From the NCBI GenBank assembly GCA_012064415.1, contig SSNU01000063.1, positions 1,091,388 through 1,122,371 on the forward strand: a stretch of DNA of 30,984 bases, given 5' to 3'. Source of the stretch: Gyrodactylus bullatarudis. Lineage: Eukaryota > Platyhelminthes > Monogenea > Gyrodactylidea > Gyrodactylidae. Of the stretch, positions 25,001 through 30,859 are shown one piece after another (positions within the stretch are counted from its first letter, which is position 1; every line of letters starts with the position of its first letter). Position numbers and translations under genes: made by a program. Below the pieces are notes generated by a model, which did no database searches, was not told the origin of the DNA, and saw only the letters and a program-made list of their open reading frames with translations.

Positions 25001-28000
25001 TTTATTGAAGAATTTTTTCATTGATTAACACAACTTCTGATGGTCTTTTGATTTTTCTAAACAGAACTTTTTGTTATAGTCCTTGTCCCGAGATCGATTT
25101 TTCTCACAAATTTAAAGGCTTCCAAAATTTTTAATAATGGATCATTAGATCTCAAAAATTTTTAATCCTTATTTTTATGTTTTTGCCTTCAATTCTGTTG
25201 AAAAATGAATAGTTTCTAGGTTTTGGCATATGCGAAGACTATTTCCAAAATAGCTTTATATCCTTAGAGTCATATTACTAAATAATTTTATTTCCATAGC
25301 TGACTCTTGCCATATCTCCAGTTTTATCCATGCATATACCTATGAATAACCCTTGGAATTATGACAACACAACAATTGTAGAGAAAGATAATGATTTAGA
25401 GCGAAGTAGCTTGGAATTTACAAACGGACTAAACTCGAGCTCCGACATGCAGACAGAATTTCTATTTCGTCATTTCCTTAAGCTCATCTCAGCAACATTT
25501 CATGCAAATGATATAAAAATATCGTTGAATCCTTTCAAGATAAACGATACCCAACGTTCTATACCAGAAATTAAAACTGAAATTATAAATCATTTTGTTG
25601 AATTGAACCTGAAGCCTAAACTTTATGCCGCTGTTTTGTTGAGTAGTGGAATTCTTGGAGGACCATATCAGCTAGTTAACGATATAACTGATTCATTTAA
25701 AGGTCTAGTTAAATCAGATGTTACCCAAGACCTTATAGAACCTAAAGAAGAAGTAAGTTGCATTTTTTGCCAAATAAAAGCTTTTAAGATTTTTTACTTT
25801 AGGATGAAAATACTGATCAAGAAAATAAACCAAGAAGATTCTTAAGGAGAAGTAAACCAAAAAATCAGCAAAATCGAAAAAACGCTGCTTCCCTTGTTGA
25901 GAAAAAAGTTAGCATGTTTTCCAGATCAGTTGCTGCAGCCTTACTTGGTACAGCTGGACGGGTTGCTGAAGCTATGGCTGGAACTGTTGCGAGAGTTCAA
26001 ATCGATGATCAATTAAATCAGGTGCCGAATTATTTATCACATTATTTTCAATTTTGAACTCTATCTTCAATTTTCTAAACAGATTCGTCGTCAAATTTTC
26101 CTAAAAGCTCGAACTGGCGGACCAAAAAAGTCCTTAACATTAGCCCTTCAAGCCCTTAGTATTCACTTAGTTAGAGGCACGTTTGGTCTTGCTCAACGTC
26201 CTTGTATCATGGCCAGATCAAAAGGTGTAAAAGGATTTTTTGGTGGTCTCAGTCGTAGTTTTGCTGCTCTTCTTCTTGCACCCGTCTCTGCTAGTTTGGA
26301 TGGATTCAGTCTAATACTTACTGCAGCTAAACAGTGAGACTTTCGTTATTTTTTAAATAAAATACAGGCTGATTCAAATGCATGCATTTAAGTTCACATT
26401 CCTCGTTTATCAGAGATGGTTTTCTGTTGGAAGATTCACCAAATATAGTAGATAAAAAGTAACTGATTGAATTGTTTGTTTTTGAATTAAATCTATTTTG
26501 ATTTTACAAAAAAAGGCATGATAAGTGAAAAAATCATCAGGGTTTTTATAGAGAGTTGATGACATTAGAAGTGCCTCATATATTAATTCGATCACTATAC
26601 TTTGATGTTTTGTTGAGTCTATAGTAAAAAATCTGAACAAAAACTTGTTTCTAATACTCTAAATTTTACAAAAGTATCACAAATTTATTTATTTTTAGAA
26701 AACTTGAAGAAAGACGAATATCATACCTACCCTATCGCTTACCAAGGTACTACCAAGAATATAATGAAAATTTTGTGAGTTTGAAAATAAAGCTATGACT
26801 AAAAGATTTTTCAAAAATTCATTTTATTGGATAATATTTTTTCAACTATCGTTGGACTGAGAGAGATTTAAAAGTCAGTTAATAATCTGTTAATTGAGCT
26901 GAAAATTCTCTGACTTGAGACAGGTTAAGTATGTCTCTATCTATTTTTGTTTACTGGCCAAAATTCTCTTGGAGTTCGATCAAAGAATTCAGGCAATGGT
27001 ATGATTTGTGAACTAATTAATTTTTTTTAAATTGAGAAACGACTTTTTCTTGAGCCCTTTTAACTTTCTCTACTTCTTCAGTTCAATTATCTTTGATAGT
27101 TGCATCTTGCAAACAATTGTCGACGAGTGCTCAAATACTCGTCCAAGATCATTTGTTAATTAAATTAACGTTTTTTGATATTTATAATATATTTTTCAAT
27201 TATTAATACATATTTATTTAATCATCAATGATGATTCATCATACATACTCGAAAATGATAGAAATTAGAAATTAATCATATGTATGTGTTTTGAGACTTT
27301 TTTCATGTCATTATGAGAGAAAGAGTAGAAAAAACTATGAGATAAGTGTTTTCATTATTTCTCAACGTGAATGTTTAAGATAAAATGATAAACTCACTCT
27401 GATTGGTTTAGATTTTTGGGGTTGTGCTTTACTAATATTTTCTTCTTTTAATGGACATTTATAATGTTACATTATGTCTACTACATCATAAAAAGTTTAT
27501 GAAAGTGTGAAAATGAGAGTTTTGGATCTGTATAGACTGCTAATTTTTCCTAATCAATAAATCTAATTGTAGAATAAAAAGCTATTTGAATGAAAGAAGA
27601 CATACAGGACAGATTCACTTTTTCCATTTTACCTTAATTTTTCATGGCCTCAGAGATATCAAAATTACACTTTATTATTATCTTGAATTCTTTCCTAACC
27701 TTTAGCCAAAGTACTTATAATTATAGTTAATTGTACCAATCATTCCATCAAAACATAATCGACTGTTGTACATTTACTTCTATATTATAACACTACATTT
27801 TTTCCTTATTTTGTATGTTCTAGTAATAAAATCAATTATCTAGGATATAACTCCTTACAGCGTTAGTGAGAGTATAGGCCAAGTTATTCTTGATTGGTTA
27901 AAAGAAACTTCTGATGCTGGAGATTCTATTAATTGGTTGCCATACGATGATAATTACATTAGTCATGCATTCCTCAATCCACGTCCAGGATATGCGAGAT

Positions 28001-29773
28001 TCTTTAGCTATTTTGACTGTGCTGATACAATGACAGACAATTATCGAGCCAATAAAAAAACTCGATGTAAGTTTTGAAAATCTAGTATACTCGATTTCAC
28101 ACCTTATTTAGTTGAGATAATACATATTACAGTGTTACAGTTTATCCATAATTCTCCAATAAAATTAAATCCTACTTATTTAACCAAAATTATCAAGGTT
28201 ATGCACCCAAAGTGTTATCAATCAACTTCAGACCCTCACTCTTGCAGAAAGAACAAATTTTAAATCATTAAAAGACCTATATTTCATTTTAGGTTGTGGT
28301 AAGAAATATTCTGACGAGATGATTCCATTGGATATACCTCAATTAGCTACAAATGAATTTAATATTATGAACCAGCCAAAGAGGCCGTTTGGTTATCGCT
28401 CAAATATAAGTATTCCTGAAGGTAGAGTGTTGATATTAACCACAAGGTAATTTCAAAATTATTTTTATATTAATGAAATCGCTGAATGCATATTCAAAGG
28501 GTTCCTTCAAAAATTTTATTTGATTGAAATCTGGCAGGTAGGAAAGTTCTTGAATTGCTTTATCACACGGTATCTTAAATGAGATATAGACGGCCTTTAT
28601 AAGTTGATAGCAATGTTCATCTTCCCAAAGTTCTCAAAGCTCCATTTTCCTATGTCTAACCATTCCAAAATAGATTGATATTCCAATCCATTTGTAAAGT
28701 TCTTCAGACATTATTCTTGATCTTTCAATTCATGAAATCCATATATTTATTTTACAATATCCTGGATCATATTTTCATCGATAAACTGTTCGAAGAAATC
28801 TCTTTCTGGCACTTCATTTTTTGAATATTTGGTAAGATCAGGCGTTTCTCATAATATATTACAACTTAAGTTTCTTGAAGTATCTGGATTTACTTTGCAA
28901 TATTCAATTCGACCATCTTTAGATGAAATTTGAGCTCGAAAATATATCTCAGCAATTTTATCAATTCCATCTGAGTAATCTTGATCCTCTTCTTCTAGAT
29001 CTAGCAGTATATCTTCTTTATTCTCACTGGGCTATTCAGGAGAAACTGACTTTCGATAAATGAGAACACACAGACACAATTTGTGGATGAGCAAATGGTT
29101 CTTTACAAAGGAGCCACTAAAATAAAAAAATATATGCCTAATAAACCAACTTAAATTTAAATATTTTCTCGAAATGCTTTTGATGGCTTACTGCCTGGTT
29201 TTCATATCGATTATGAAGCAAAATTAGATCTCGTAAATTCAAGTGAAAGTGTAGCTGAAGCTTTCAGAAATAATTCCTAAACATGAAAATTATATTCTGC
29301 GCTTTGAAAATTATGATTATTTACTAGTTAGAAACAGGAAAGTTACTACAAGGAGGTGATGCGCGAGAGATGAAACCCAAAGACCGTAAACCGAACTGCG
29401 GCTCTTTGTGAGTAGGTTTTCTGAATAAAGATTTTTTAATTTCAAAATTTTATAGATATTTAGATAACTGAGAAATTATAAAAGTAAAGTGGGATATATA
29501 AACACTGTTTATTAAACAGTAATCACTAATAAGTAATTAATTTTTAAATTTTCAAATAGCTCCTTGATGATATGTTCAGATCCATGGTTATTAGGCGGAA
29601 TATGGGTAATTGATTGGTTTATACCAATTATAAGAATAAAAGAAATACAATTTTATGATGAAGAAGATGATTTTGTTGACGTATCTGAAAATTTATTGCG
29701 CAGTAAGCATCCCATCAAAGTTATTCTAAGATATGGTACACCAAATATTCTTAACAACACAGAAAAAATTTCA
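1762..29773 (+). CDS. VPS13: VPS13-family bridge-like lipid transfer protein, internal to C-terminal part, 30 exons, partial at both ends
   Basis: VPS13 proteins are long hydrophobic-groove lipid conduits at membrane contact sites (ER with mitochondria, endosomes or lipid droplets). Exons read by me: 1762-2164, 2507-2809, 2841-2999, 3097-3462, 3497-3706, 3890-4073, 5148-5394, 7419-7696, 7745-7865, 7898-8046, 8083-8705, 8980-9075, 9135-9146, 9443-9532, 9586-9939, 9995-10187, 10226-10536, 17416-17577, 17638-17787, 18133-18324, 19220-19418, 19620-19761, 22468-22807, 25300-25752, 25803-26021, 26083-26333, 26699-26774, 27844-28066, 28293-28446, 29560-29773. Every junction is GT..AG and phases agree throughout, about 2,290 codons. 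Diagnostic pieces are INETGLHLSF, YFTWD, LDSQLPDAAFPVVL, GVKGFFGGLSR, LPRYYQEY and the ending RVLILTT. The N-terminal chorein domain and the stop codon are outside the window. Paralogue (A/C type or D) not resolved. Family call is firm; individual splice sites are inference. Confidence 0.9.
4074..5147. other. Intron 6 of the VPS13 gene, nothing recognised
   Basis: A 1,074-bp AT-rich intron with a strong donor (GTAAGT) and a CCTTTAG acceptor. No inverted terminal repeats or transposase fragments were seen. Confidence 0.6.
5148..5394 (+). CDS. VPS13: VPS13 exon 7
   Basis: Exon between the acceptor AG at 5146-5147 and the donor GTGAGT at 5395. The preceding exon ends with one extra base and this one supplies the two needed, giving ...AFNLVLKKREKTH. 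The product is very basic and charged at first (KKREKTHLKENEHIGLKIRK), then ends with a cysteine-containing segment (YSTTCIRDALICPYK). It continues into exon 8 with matching phase (AA plus C). Similarity to VPS13 is not obvious for this exon alone; placement rests on phase and orientation between recognised exons. Confidence 0.7.
5395..6558. other. First part of VPS13 intron 7, nothing recognised
   Basis: AT-rich intron sequence between the GTGAGT donor at 5395 and foldback copy 1. A short imperfect hairpin-like motif built on CCTAACTAAC and GGTTAGTT lies near 5972-6012. No coding sequence was recognised. Confidence 0.5.
6559..7283. mobile_element. Foldback element copy 1 (about 725 bp, 232-bp arms)
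   Basis: Non-coding inverted-repeat element in intron 5395-7418. The left arm 6559-6790 and right arm 7052-7283 are both 232 bp and differ at one position by my reading. The terminal motif is TTAATATGAAGATGGGAATT. The interior (6791-7051) shows weaker inverted similarity, for example a block around 6800-6835 against 6990-7030. The right end extends to a TTTATA motif (about 7291) shared with copy 3. It belongs to the same family as 16339-17025 and 19891-22313. No transposase seen, so it would depend on another element. Superfamily unknown; a TA target is possible. Confidence 0.85.
7419..8705 (+). CDS. VPS13: VPS13 exons 8-11: VAB repeats
   Basis: Four exons: 7419-7696, 7745-7865, 7898-8046, 8083-8705. 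They are separated by introns of 48, 32 and 36 bp. Exon 10 encodes LRPIFTLTNNLPLPIKLEIS, the 'P.f.l.N.Lp..i' strand repeated through VAB domains. Exon 11 is long, with a basic stretch (SRKKFIRKSKREK) followed by FTILNCIDLLRNSSIILNMQL and a globular part ending KVDYS before GTAAGC. Exon 9 holds the odd cysteine cluster CRKCCCGR. The 48-bp intron between exons 8 and 9 has a length divisible by three and no in-frame stop, so it could be retained. Confidence 0.85.
8980..10536 (+). CDS. VPS13: VPS13 exons 12-17: end of the VAB repeats, with a 12-nt microexon
   Basis: Exons 8980-9075, 9135-9146, 9443-9532, 9586-9939, 9995-10187 and 10226-10536. The 12-nt exon (ITLP) sits between a TTTTTTCAG acceptor and a GTAAGT donor, and keeps the frame. 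The last exon has EIPLQIINLTDDMEVAFKVK followed by SPKTSSYFTWDQ, the 'P..s..y.WD' signature that closes a VAB repeat. The junction between exons 16 and 17 is uncertain. The strong GTAAGG donor at 10178 would shift the frame, so I used GTATTA at 10188, which gives GDQVRKFFNVPN and a 38-bp intron. Confidence 0.85.
10537..11018. other. Start of the 6.9-kb VPS13 intron, unique sequence
   Basis: Intron sequence from the GTAAGA donor to the target site of the large palindromic element. No repeats or coding potential recognised. Confidence 0.5.
11019..12977. mobile_element. 1,959-bp palindromic element with 891-bp near-perfect inverted arms
   Basis: Left arm 11019-11909 and right arm 12087-12977 are each 891 bp and reverse complements of one another. 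I saw only two substitutions (near 11312 and 11462 on the left arm). A 177-bp spacer (11910-12086) lies between them. The outer ends read CACGGCGTGTCACTTTTTTT. TAA sits immediately outside both ends (11016-11018 and 12978-12980), as expected of a 3-bp target duplication of the PIF/Harbinger type (TWA), although no Harbinger gene is present. The only coding sequence is a captured gene fragment on the minus strand across the spacer. Transcribed as VPS13 intron, it would fold into a long double-stranded hairpin. Superfamily is inferred only from TSD size. Confidence 0.85.
11865..12080 (-). pseudogene. Captured fragment of a conserved uncharacterised metazoan protein (MSLKIHFL..FHQD..RY family)
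   Basis: The minus-strand frame ends with TAA at 11865-11867 and reads YEDLGCLMSLKIHFLKHH, NFSDEQGEKFHQDMKF, IEERY and DYSWLI, about 70 codons in all. From memory, this pattern (LGCxMSLKIHFL, SDExGExFHQD, ERYxG, ADYxW) belongs to an uncharacterised family repeated in many arthropod and other invertebrate genomes. The frame is open from just downstream of a TTTTCTAG acceptor-like sequence. The whole start of that protein is missing and there is no promoter, so this is a fragment carried by the element. Its last 15 codons lie inside the left arm and are repeated, inverted, in the right arm. Function unknown. Confidence 0.6.
12978..13453. other. Intron sequence between two elements
   Basis: AT-rich, no gene. 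CAGACATTTTCGAAATTT near 13283 is matched, inverted and imperfectly, by AAATTTAGAAAATGTCTG at about 14028-14045. This hints at an old inverted-repeat element later split by the MITE at 13454-13915. Confidence 0.35.
13454..13915. mobile_element. 462-bp MITE with TA target duplication (Tc1/mariner/pogo type)
   Basis: The inverted termini start CAGTAAAAGCTCTGCATC (left) and CAGTAGAAGCTCTGCATC (right, read inward) and extend over about 90 bp, including GCACCGTTTCGAACAAAA and GGTTATATTCAAAACAGACTG-like segments. TA lies directly outside at 13452-13453 and 13916-13917. There is no open frame, so it is non-autonomous. The CAGTA start with a TA duplication fits mariner or pogo-like elements; I cannot tell which. 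Confidence 0.8.
14109..15608 (+). mobile_element. Tc1-like DNA transposon, 1.5 kb, long terminal inverted repeats
   Basis: Termini TAGTGGTCGCAAAATGTAGG (left) and its reverse complement (right), with flanking TA at 14107-14108 and 15609-15610. The inverted repeats are about 200 bp (14109-14314 and 15408-15608), nearly identical apart from a small indel near the inner end. Between them lies a single Tc1 transposase frame, now interrupted by stops. The long repeats place it among Tc1 relatives with extended TIRs. It lies in the 6.9-kb VPS13 intron, in the same orientation as the host gene. A related terminus occurs at 18414-19156 and at 30860. Confidence 0.92.
14414..15409 (+). pseudogene. Tc1 transposase, DD34E, inactivated by four in-frame stops
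   Basis: Cut-and-paste transposase of the Tc1 family. From the ATG at 14414 to TAA at 15407-15409 the same frame runs for 332 codons including the stop, close to the normal 340. The N-terminal helix-turn-helix reads LSSRAIAKLLGYSCTTIKNI, followed by a KPGPKLK hook. Catalytic residues are D in FSDEKKF (14852-14854), D in FQHDNAS (15113-15115) and E in NQIESIW (15218-15220), with exactly 34 residues between the last two. Stops are TGA 14738, TAA 14804, TAG 14831 and TAG 15020; no frameshift is needed. All three stop types occur, so decay rather than a variant code explains it. Confidence 0.92.
15620..16338. repeat. Degenerate fragment of the foldback family, then unique intron
   Basis: Around 15680-15745 the sequence GGGGATTCCTGAAATC...GATTTCTTTGTCTAACCGTGATCC closely follows the interior of foldback copy 1 near 6960-7020 (GCGGATTCTCAAATTC...GATTTCTTTGACTAACCGTGATCT). 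No matching opposite arm was found next to it. The remainder to 16338, including a 91-codon open frame at 15867-16142 with no known motif, is unassigned. Confidence 0.5.
16339..17025. mobile_element. Foldback element copy 2 (about 687 bp)
   Basis: Inverted arms of about 180-200 bp start TTGATATGAAGTTGGGAATC at both ends. They differ within the copy by one substitution (near 16434) and a short indel by my reading. The interior keeps weaker inverted similarity. The ends and much of the arms match copies 1 and 3 at roughly three quarters identity. Non-coding; the 60-codon frame at 16266-16448 overlaps the arm and is spurious. Confidence 0.82.
17026..17415. other. End of the 6.9-kb VPS13 intron
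   Basis: Unique AT-rich sequence ending at the TTCAAATTCAG acceptor of exon 18. No feature recognised. Confidence 0.5.
17416..18324 (+). CDS. VPS13: VPS13 exons 18-20: last VAB strands and linker
   Basis: Exons 17416-17577, 17638-17787 and 18133-18324, all in phase 0. The first encodes ANFIFWASFEQAGQRVVIFHR, which fits the 'f..w.sF..g.qRvl.F' block downstream of the WD-like motif in VPS13 proteins. The second has WTLHVDLTEICLILLS, matching the 'l.v.l.giGiSLi' strand. The third, 64 codons, has a cysteine/serine-rich start (RHCCSLCISSDVSD) and ends IILLSIGDLQ, which leads directly into LDSQL of the next exon. They are separated from exon 17 by a 6.9-kb intron packed with transposons, yet reading frame is preserved. 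Confidence 0.88.
17788..18132. other. VPS13 intron 19, nothing recognised
   Basis: A 345-bp AT-rich intron with a GTAAGT donor and a polypyrimidine tract before CAG at 18132. Confidence 0.6.
18414..19156. mobile_element. 743-bp Tc1-related MITE
   Basis: The ends read TAGTGGTTGCAAAAA in inverted orientation, with TA outside at 18412-18413 and 19157-19158. The inverted similarity continues imperfectly for about 130 bp (for example TTTTAAAACATACATGATT at left, TTTTGAAACATACATGGTT at right, read inward). The terminal 16 bp match the 1.5-kb Tc1 element at 14109 except one base, so it may have been moved by a related transposase. I see no transposase remains inside. Confidence 0.8.
19220..19761 (+). 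CDS. VPS13: VPS13 exons 21-22: start of the VPS13 C-terminal region
   Basis: Exon 19220-19418 opens with LDSQLPDAAFPVVLHAT, one of the best conserved VPS13 blocks (family form IQIDNQLxxAxFPVVL). It joins the preceding GDLQ in phase 0. Exon 19620-19761 reads IIRINEENHHKSGIKIH..., is basic and charged, and ends with two bases of a codon before GTAAAT. The small intron between them is 19419-19619. The following intron (19762-22467) contains a foldback element split by a hAT transposon, and the next exon restores the frame exactly. Confidence 0.88.
20198..21885 (+). mobile_element. Intact hAT transposon, 1,688 bp, with 8-bp target duplication
   Basis: The termini are 13-bp inverted repeats TAGGGCAACCAAA, flanked on both sides by GTCATCAC (20190-20197 and 21886-21893), a perfect 8-bp duplication as hAT elements make. 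Subterminal regions contain many copies of TGCCTTTTTTGCC-like motifs on both sides, probable transposase binding sites. A single uninterrupted transposase frame lies between. Inserted into foldback copy 3, so it is the younger element. Perfect duplications, perfect TIRs and an open gene suggest recent insertion and possible activity. Confidence 0.95.
20420..21757 (+). CDS. hAT transposase with N-terminal BED-like zinc finger
   Basis: Cut-and-paste transposase, 445 residues, no introns needed. The N-terminus carries a C2H2 finger of BED/CGGBP1-like layout: C23, C26, H41 and H47 (VFCKICHKDL...LNQHRVAKKH). The RNase H-like core contains D140 in FLIIDESE, D204 in LLLSDAARY, the following HVTCLAHLLHNAV block, and TRWGTW near residue 285. 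The C-terminal hAT dimerisation block reads SSADVERSFSQMNHFL with E415 as the likely third catalytic acid. The protein is shorter than many hAT transposases (600 or more), mainly because the insertion domain is small. ATG at 20420 is the first in frame and lies 222 bp inside the left terminus. Stop at 21755-21757 is followed by ATTAAA. Confidence 0.93.
   Translation: MASLFVSSYPREFELKSKGTVFCKICHKDLKSIKKDHLNQHRVAKKHQEGLDQLVNDNLSQQKIKFESKSFHEKITDAFLEAGIPLHKLRCKKLRNIFEEIGNPLPSNEKARAMIPKFFNEKMDFFVNTFKEEKIFLIIDESEVLKISYVNILVGTLKEPSISYLVGVTKVEEKLDHKLIIRLIDAKLRQLQVLPENFLLLLSDAARYMTKAGNLLKITYPKLQHVTCLAHLLHNAVLKIKNHYEEVDKLISSVKSSIIKCKERRNLFFEIGIPPRPIVTRWGTWLDACEYYYKNLVQVKSIIDDFEDDGKIVQEVKKAVREKTLHNSLRQIHNSYRPMIELFDFLESPTATIGKAYKIISEIEFSDDPAGIKDYIKDRLKSNNISKIVDGIIDWLNPEEIDLLVNAQPSSADVERSFSQMNHFLTEKKHFKDENIEKYIILNHH
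22468..22807 (+). CDS. VPS13: VPS13 exon 23
   Basis: Begins after TTTACAG at 22467 and reads N-LCSINIEPFAFNVELGFAM, corresponding to the 'i.p..i.lsf' strand of the VPS13 C-terminal region. A charged lysine/glutamate-rich segment follows (roughly 40 residues), then RFRIKNLQVAIGE before GTAAGT at 22808. Codon phase agrees with exons 22 and 24. Flanked on both sides by long introns carrying transposons. Confidence 0.85.
22808..24151. other. VPS13 intron 23, first half, mostly unassigned
   Basis: AT-rich intron. One stretch (about 23781-23874) has coding-like character but no recognised family (see findings). No terminal inverted repeats were detected. The 64-codon open frame at 23890-24084 shows no motif. 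Confidence 0.45.
24152..24960 (-). mobile_element. Penelope-like element, 5'-truncated 3' fragment
   Basis: Minus-strand fragment containing the end of a Penelope retroelement polyprotein: the last reverse-transcriptase linker and the GIY-YIG endonuclease, followed by a lysine-rich tail. Upstream of the endonuclease the sequence LIYATDVIEGYNEM (about 24893-24935) looks like the linker in another frame, so at least one frameshift is present. After the stop near 24349 a basic frame (KANEPLKTKRKKSNGLP...) continues to about 24152, possibly the real C-terminus in a shifted frame. Loss of the reverse transcriptase fits the usual 5' truncation of these elements. Confidence 0.8.
24349..24885 (-). 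pseudogene. GIY-YIG endonuclease domain of a Penelope-like retroelement (fragment)
   Basis: The 178-codon frame starts with KWDYEMENLIRIFLANDYPI, the 'E...l...f..NgYP' linker preceding the endonuclease in Penelope elements. The nuclease then reads SVIYKFKCPC, EYIGYTMRRLEDRIDEH, a second histidine block IREHLRTC, and a closing KAAEAYLIN with the catalytic glutamate. All the main GIY-YIG residues appear present. It lacks the reverse transcriptase and a start of its own, so it is a fragment despite the open frame. It nicks target DNA in full elements. It is antisense to the host gene. Confidence 0.85.
24961..25299. other. End of VPS13 intron 23
   Basis: AT-rich sequence to the TTTCCATAG acceptor at 25299; no feature recognised. 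Confidence 0.5.
25300..26774 (+). CDS. VPS13: VPS13 exons 24-27: ATG2/VPS13 C-terminal amphipathic region
   Basis: Exons 25300-25752, 25803-26021, 26083-26333 and 26699-26774. The first has EFLFRHFLKLIS and then KLYAAVLLSSGILGGPYQLVNDITDSFKGLV, equivalent to the family's 'L.ss..LGNPv.L...i..G..df'. The second is basic, then small-residue rich (LLGTAGRVAEAMAGTVARVQ), the family 'g..g.va.s..g..ak.t.D' stretch. The third has GVKGFFGGLSRSFAALLLAPVSASLDGFSL, matching 'Gv.Gff.Glg.g..glv.kP..g..D'. The fourth ends LPRYYQEYNENF, the 'R.R.PR.i..d' motif. These helices are known in the family to bind lipid droplets and mitochondria. Strongest part of the assignment. Confidence 0.93.
26775..27843. other. 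VPS13 intron 27, nothing recognised
   Basis: A 1,069-bp intron bounded by GTGAGT and TTATCTAG. Very AT-rich around 27170-27300. No inverted repeats or coding fragments were identified. Confidence 0.55.
27844..28446 (+). CDS. VPS13: VPS13 exons 28-29: approach to the PH-like C-terminal domain
   Basis: Exon 27844-28066 follows TTATCTAG. It encodes TPYSVSESIGQVIL and then a loop with LPYDDNYISHAFLNPRPGYARFF, and ends with one base before GTAAGT. Exon 28293-28446 completes a cysteine codon and ends SIPEGRVLILTT plus two bases, the family's '...rvLiLT..ri' strand that opens the PH-like domain. Phases agree with exons 27 and 30. The two exons are 226 bp apart. Confidence 0.85.
28520..29030 (-). 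pseudogene. piggyBac-like transposase, N-terminal part, decayed
   Basis: The minus strand reads an acidic start (ENKEDILLDLEEEDQDYSD), then ISSKDGRIEYCKVNP and PDLTKYSKNEVPERDFF followed by EQFIDENMIQDIVK. This follows the piggyBac N-terminal pattern: acidic region, 'W..kDG..W..', then 'P..fF..F....li..Iv..TN'. A second frame downstream (about 28520-28715) reads MSEELYKWIGISIYFGMVRHRK, equivalent to the 'E...flGi.i.mGi...' block. In-frame stops (TGA after LSCNIL, TAA after QDIVK) and a frameshift show it is dead. Identification is from motif memory, without an alignment. Confidence 0.6.
29062..29280 (+). pseudogene. piggyBac-like transposase, catalytic-core part, decayed, opposite orientation
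   Basis: The plus strand reads TQTQFVDEQMVLYKGATKIKKYMPNKPT, then two stops, then RNAFDGLLPGFHIDYEAKLDLV, ending at TAA (29278-29280). The first block is the hallmark piggyBac segment 'siDEqm..fkGr...kqYmp.KP', containing a catalytic aspartate. The second corresponds to 'G...dfeiY.Gk'. It lies just 30 bp beyond the N-terminal piece at 28520-29030 but faces the other way, so the element was inverted internally or two copies joined. Confidence 0.8.
29281..29559. other. End of VPS13 intron 29
   Basis: AT-rich apart from a GC-richer patch at about 29350-29411 (GGTGATGCGCGAGAGATGAA and on). No gene supported. Confidence 0.45.
29560..29773 (+). CDS. VPS13: VPS13 exon 30: part of the PH-like C-terminal domain
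   Basis: Starts after TTCAAATAG (AG at 29558-29559), finishing the split serine codon of exon 29. It reads MICSDPWLLGGIWVIDWFIPIIRIKEIQFYDEED, the tryptophan-rich 'v.W.ip...i..i....' block at the C-terminus of VPS13. It ends in phase 0 at the GTAAGT donor (29774). The coding frame in the intron stops after SVSLVYNY, so at least one more exon is needed; I found no convincing one before the end of the window. Confidence 0.82.
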
Positions 29774-29960
29774 GTAAGTCTCGTGTATAATTACTAATTA
29801 ATAACTATTTATAGTAGAACCTCAAAAAAAATATTTTTTAAAATTTGATTATAATGTCTTTCGTTTTCGAGGTATTATCTAAATTATTAAAGGGATAATG
29901 TATCAAAAGGGAGAGAAAATAAAAAATTTTTGACACTTCTTAAATCAATATACACGATTT

Positions 29961-30100
29961 TATATCAAAATTGACAACTCATAAGTCAGTCTATTCGAGC
30001 ATTGACAAAACCTATATCAATTTTGACAAATCATAGATCAGTCTTAGTGAGCTTTGACAAAACTTATATCAAATTTAACCAATAGTATATCAGAATTGCC
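29961..30100. repeat. Tandem repeat, 52-bp period, about 2.6 units
   Basis: Units start TATATCAA at 29961, 30013 and 30065. Units 1 and 2 are each exactly 52 bp and share TATATCAA, TTGACAA, CATA and CAGTCT blocks at the same offsets; the third is partial and more diverged. Each complete unit ends with TTGACAAAAC. Lies in the last visible VPS13 intron. Confidence 0.75.
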
Positions 30101-30599
30101 TATAATTGTAATTAGACTAAAATTATTGTCAAATAATAATAGAAAATTGATAATCATAATAGAAGATTTATATTCTAAAAAAATCCGTTTGAACATTTTA
30201 GAACTTTTTCAAATATTTTTCCAATTTTTTTCTTAAATTGGTGAAGGTGCATTTTTGAATCGGTTTTCCAAAAAAAAGTCAGAAAATGTTAAGACCTTTT
30301 AGATTAAAATTAGATACAAAAATTATTTGCAAAAATTGGTGACTCGGACGTTCTCATATGCAAATATGGTTCAATAGTAGGCAATATTACAATAATTAAA
30401 ATCTTGTTAATTCTGTTTATGATGGCTTTTAAGTTTTTTAATGAGTAATTTTATTTAGGACTATTTCTAGGTACTTATTTGTATAAATGAACAGAATGAT
30501 AGCCCCTAAGAGATGAACACACTCTATTCCCATTTGTCAGAACTAGTTGAATGATTGCTATTGGCCTTTATTATTATGTTCTCTAATTTTTTCATGTAT
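30101..30599. other. Intron sequence after exon 30, nothing recognised
   Basis: AT-rich, with no exon or transposon fragment I can support. The 60-codon open frame at 30054-30236 overlaps the tandem repeat and has no motif. Confidence 0.45.
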
Positions 30600-30799
30600 A
30601 CAAATATATTAAGTCGGTGTTTGGTCCGAAGAGAACCGACGAAAATAAAGCTTTATTCACCAATCAACTTTCGTTCGTTCTTTAAACTAGCATGACTTCT
30701 AGTCAGCAACCTCCAAATATTTTCGAGAAAATCAGGCAACTTATGTCCGATAAATCTCTATTTGATTTCGGAGGATTTAAGGGGTTCGAAGGGGTTTAA
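30600..30799 (+). mobile_element. Possible LTR-retrotransposon junction: LTR end and gag-like start
   Basis: At 30615-30690 the sequence has moderate GC content for this window and a polyadenylation signal (AATAAAG at 30646), followed at 30692 by an ATG opening a 35-codon frame (MTSSQQPPNIFEKIRQLMSD...) ending with TAA at 30797-30799. This arrangement resembles the 3' part of an LTR followed by a gag start. No primer-binding site, second LTR or polymerase is visible, so this is weak. It could also be an ordinary 3' exon. Confidence 0.25.
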
Positions 30800-30859
30800 A
30801 TTTGAATCATTTTAAGAATATTTAGAAAAAACTAATTTTAAGAATATACGTAACATATA

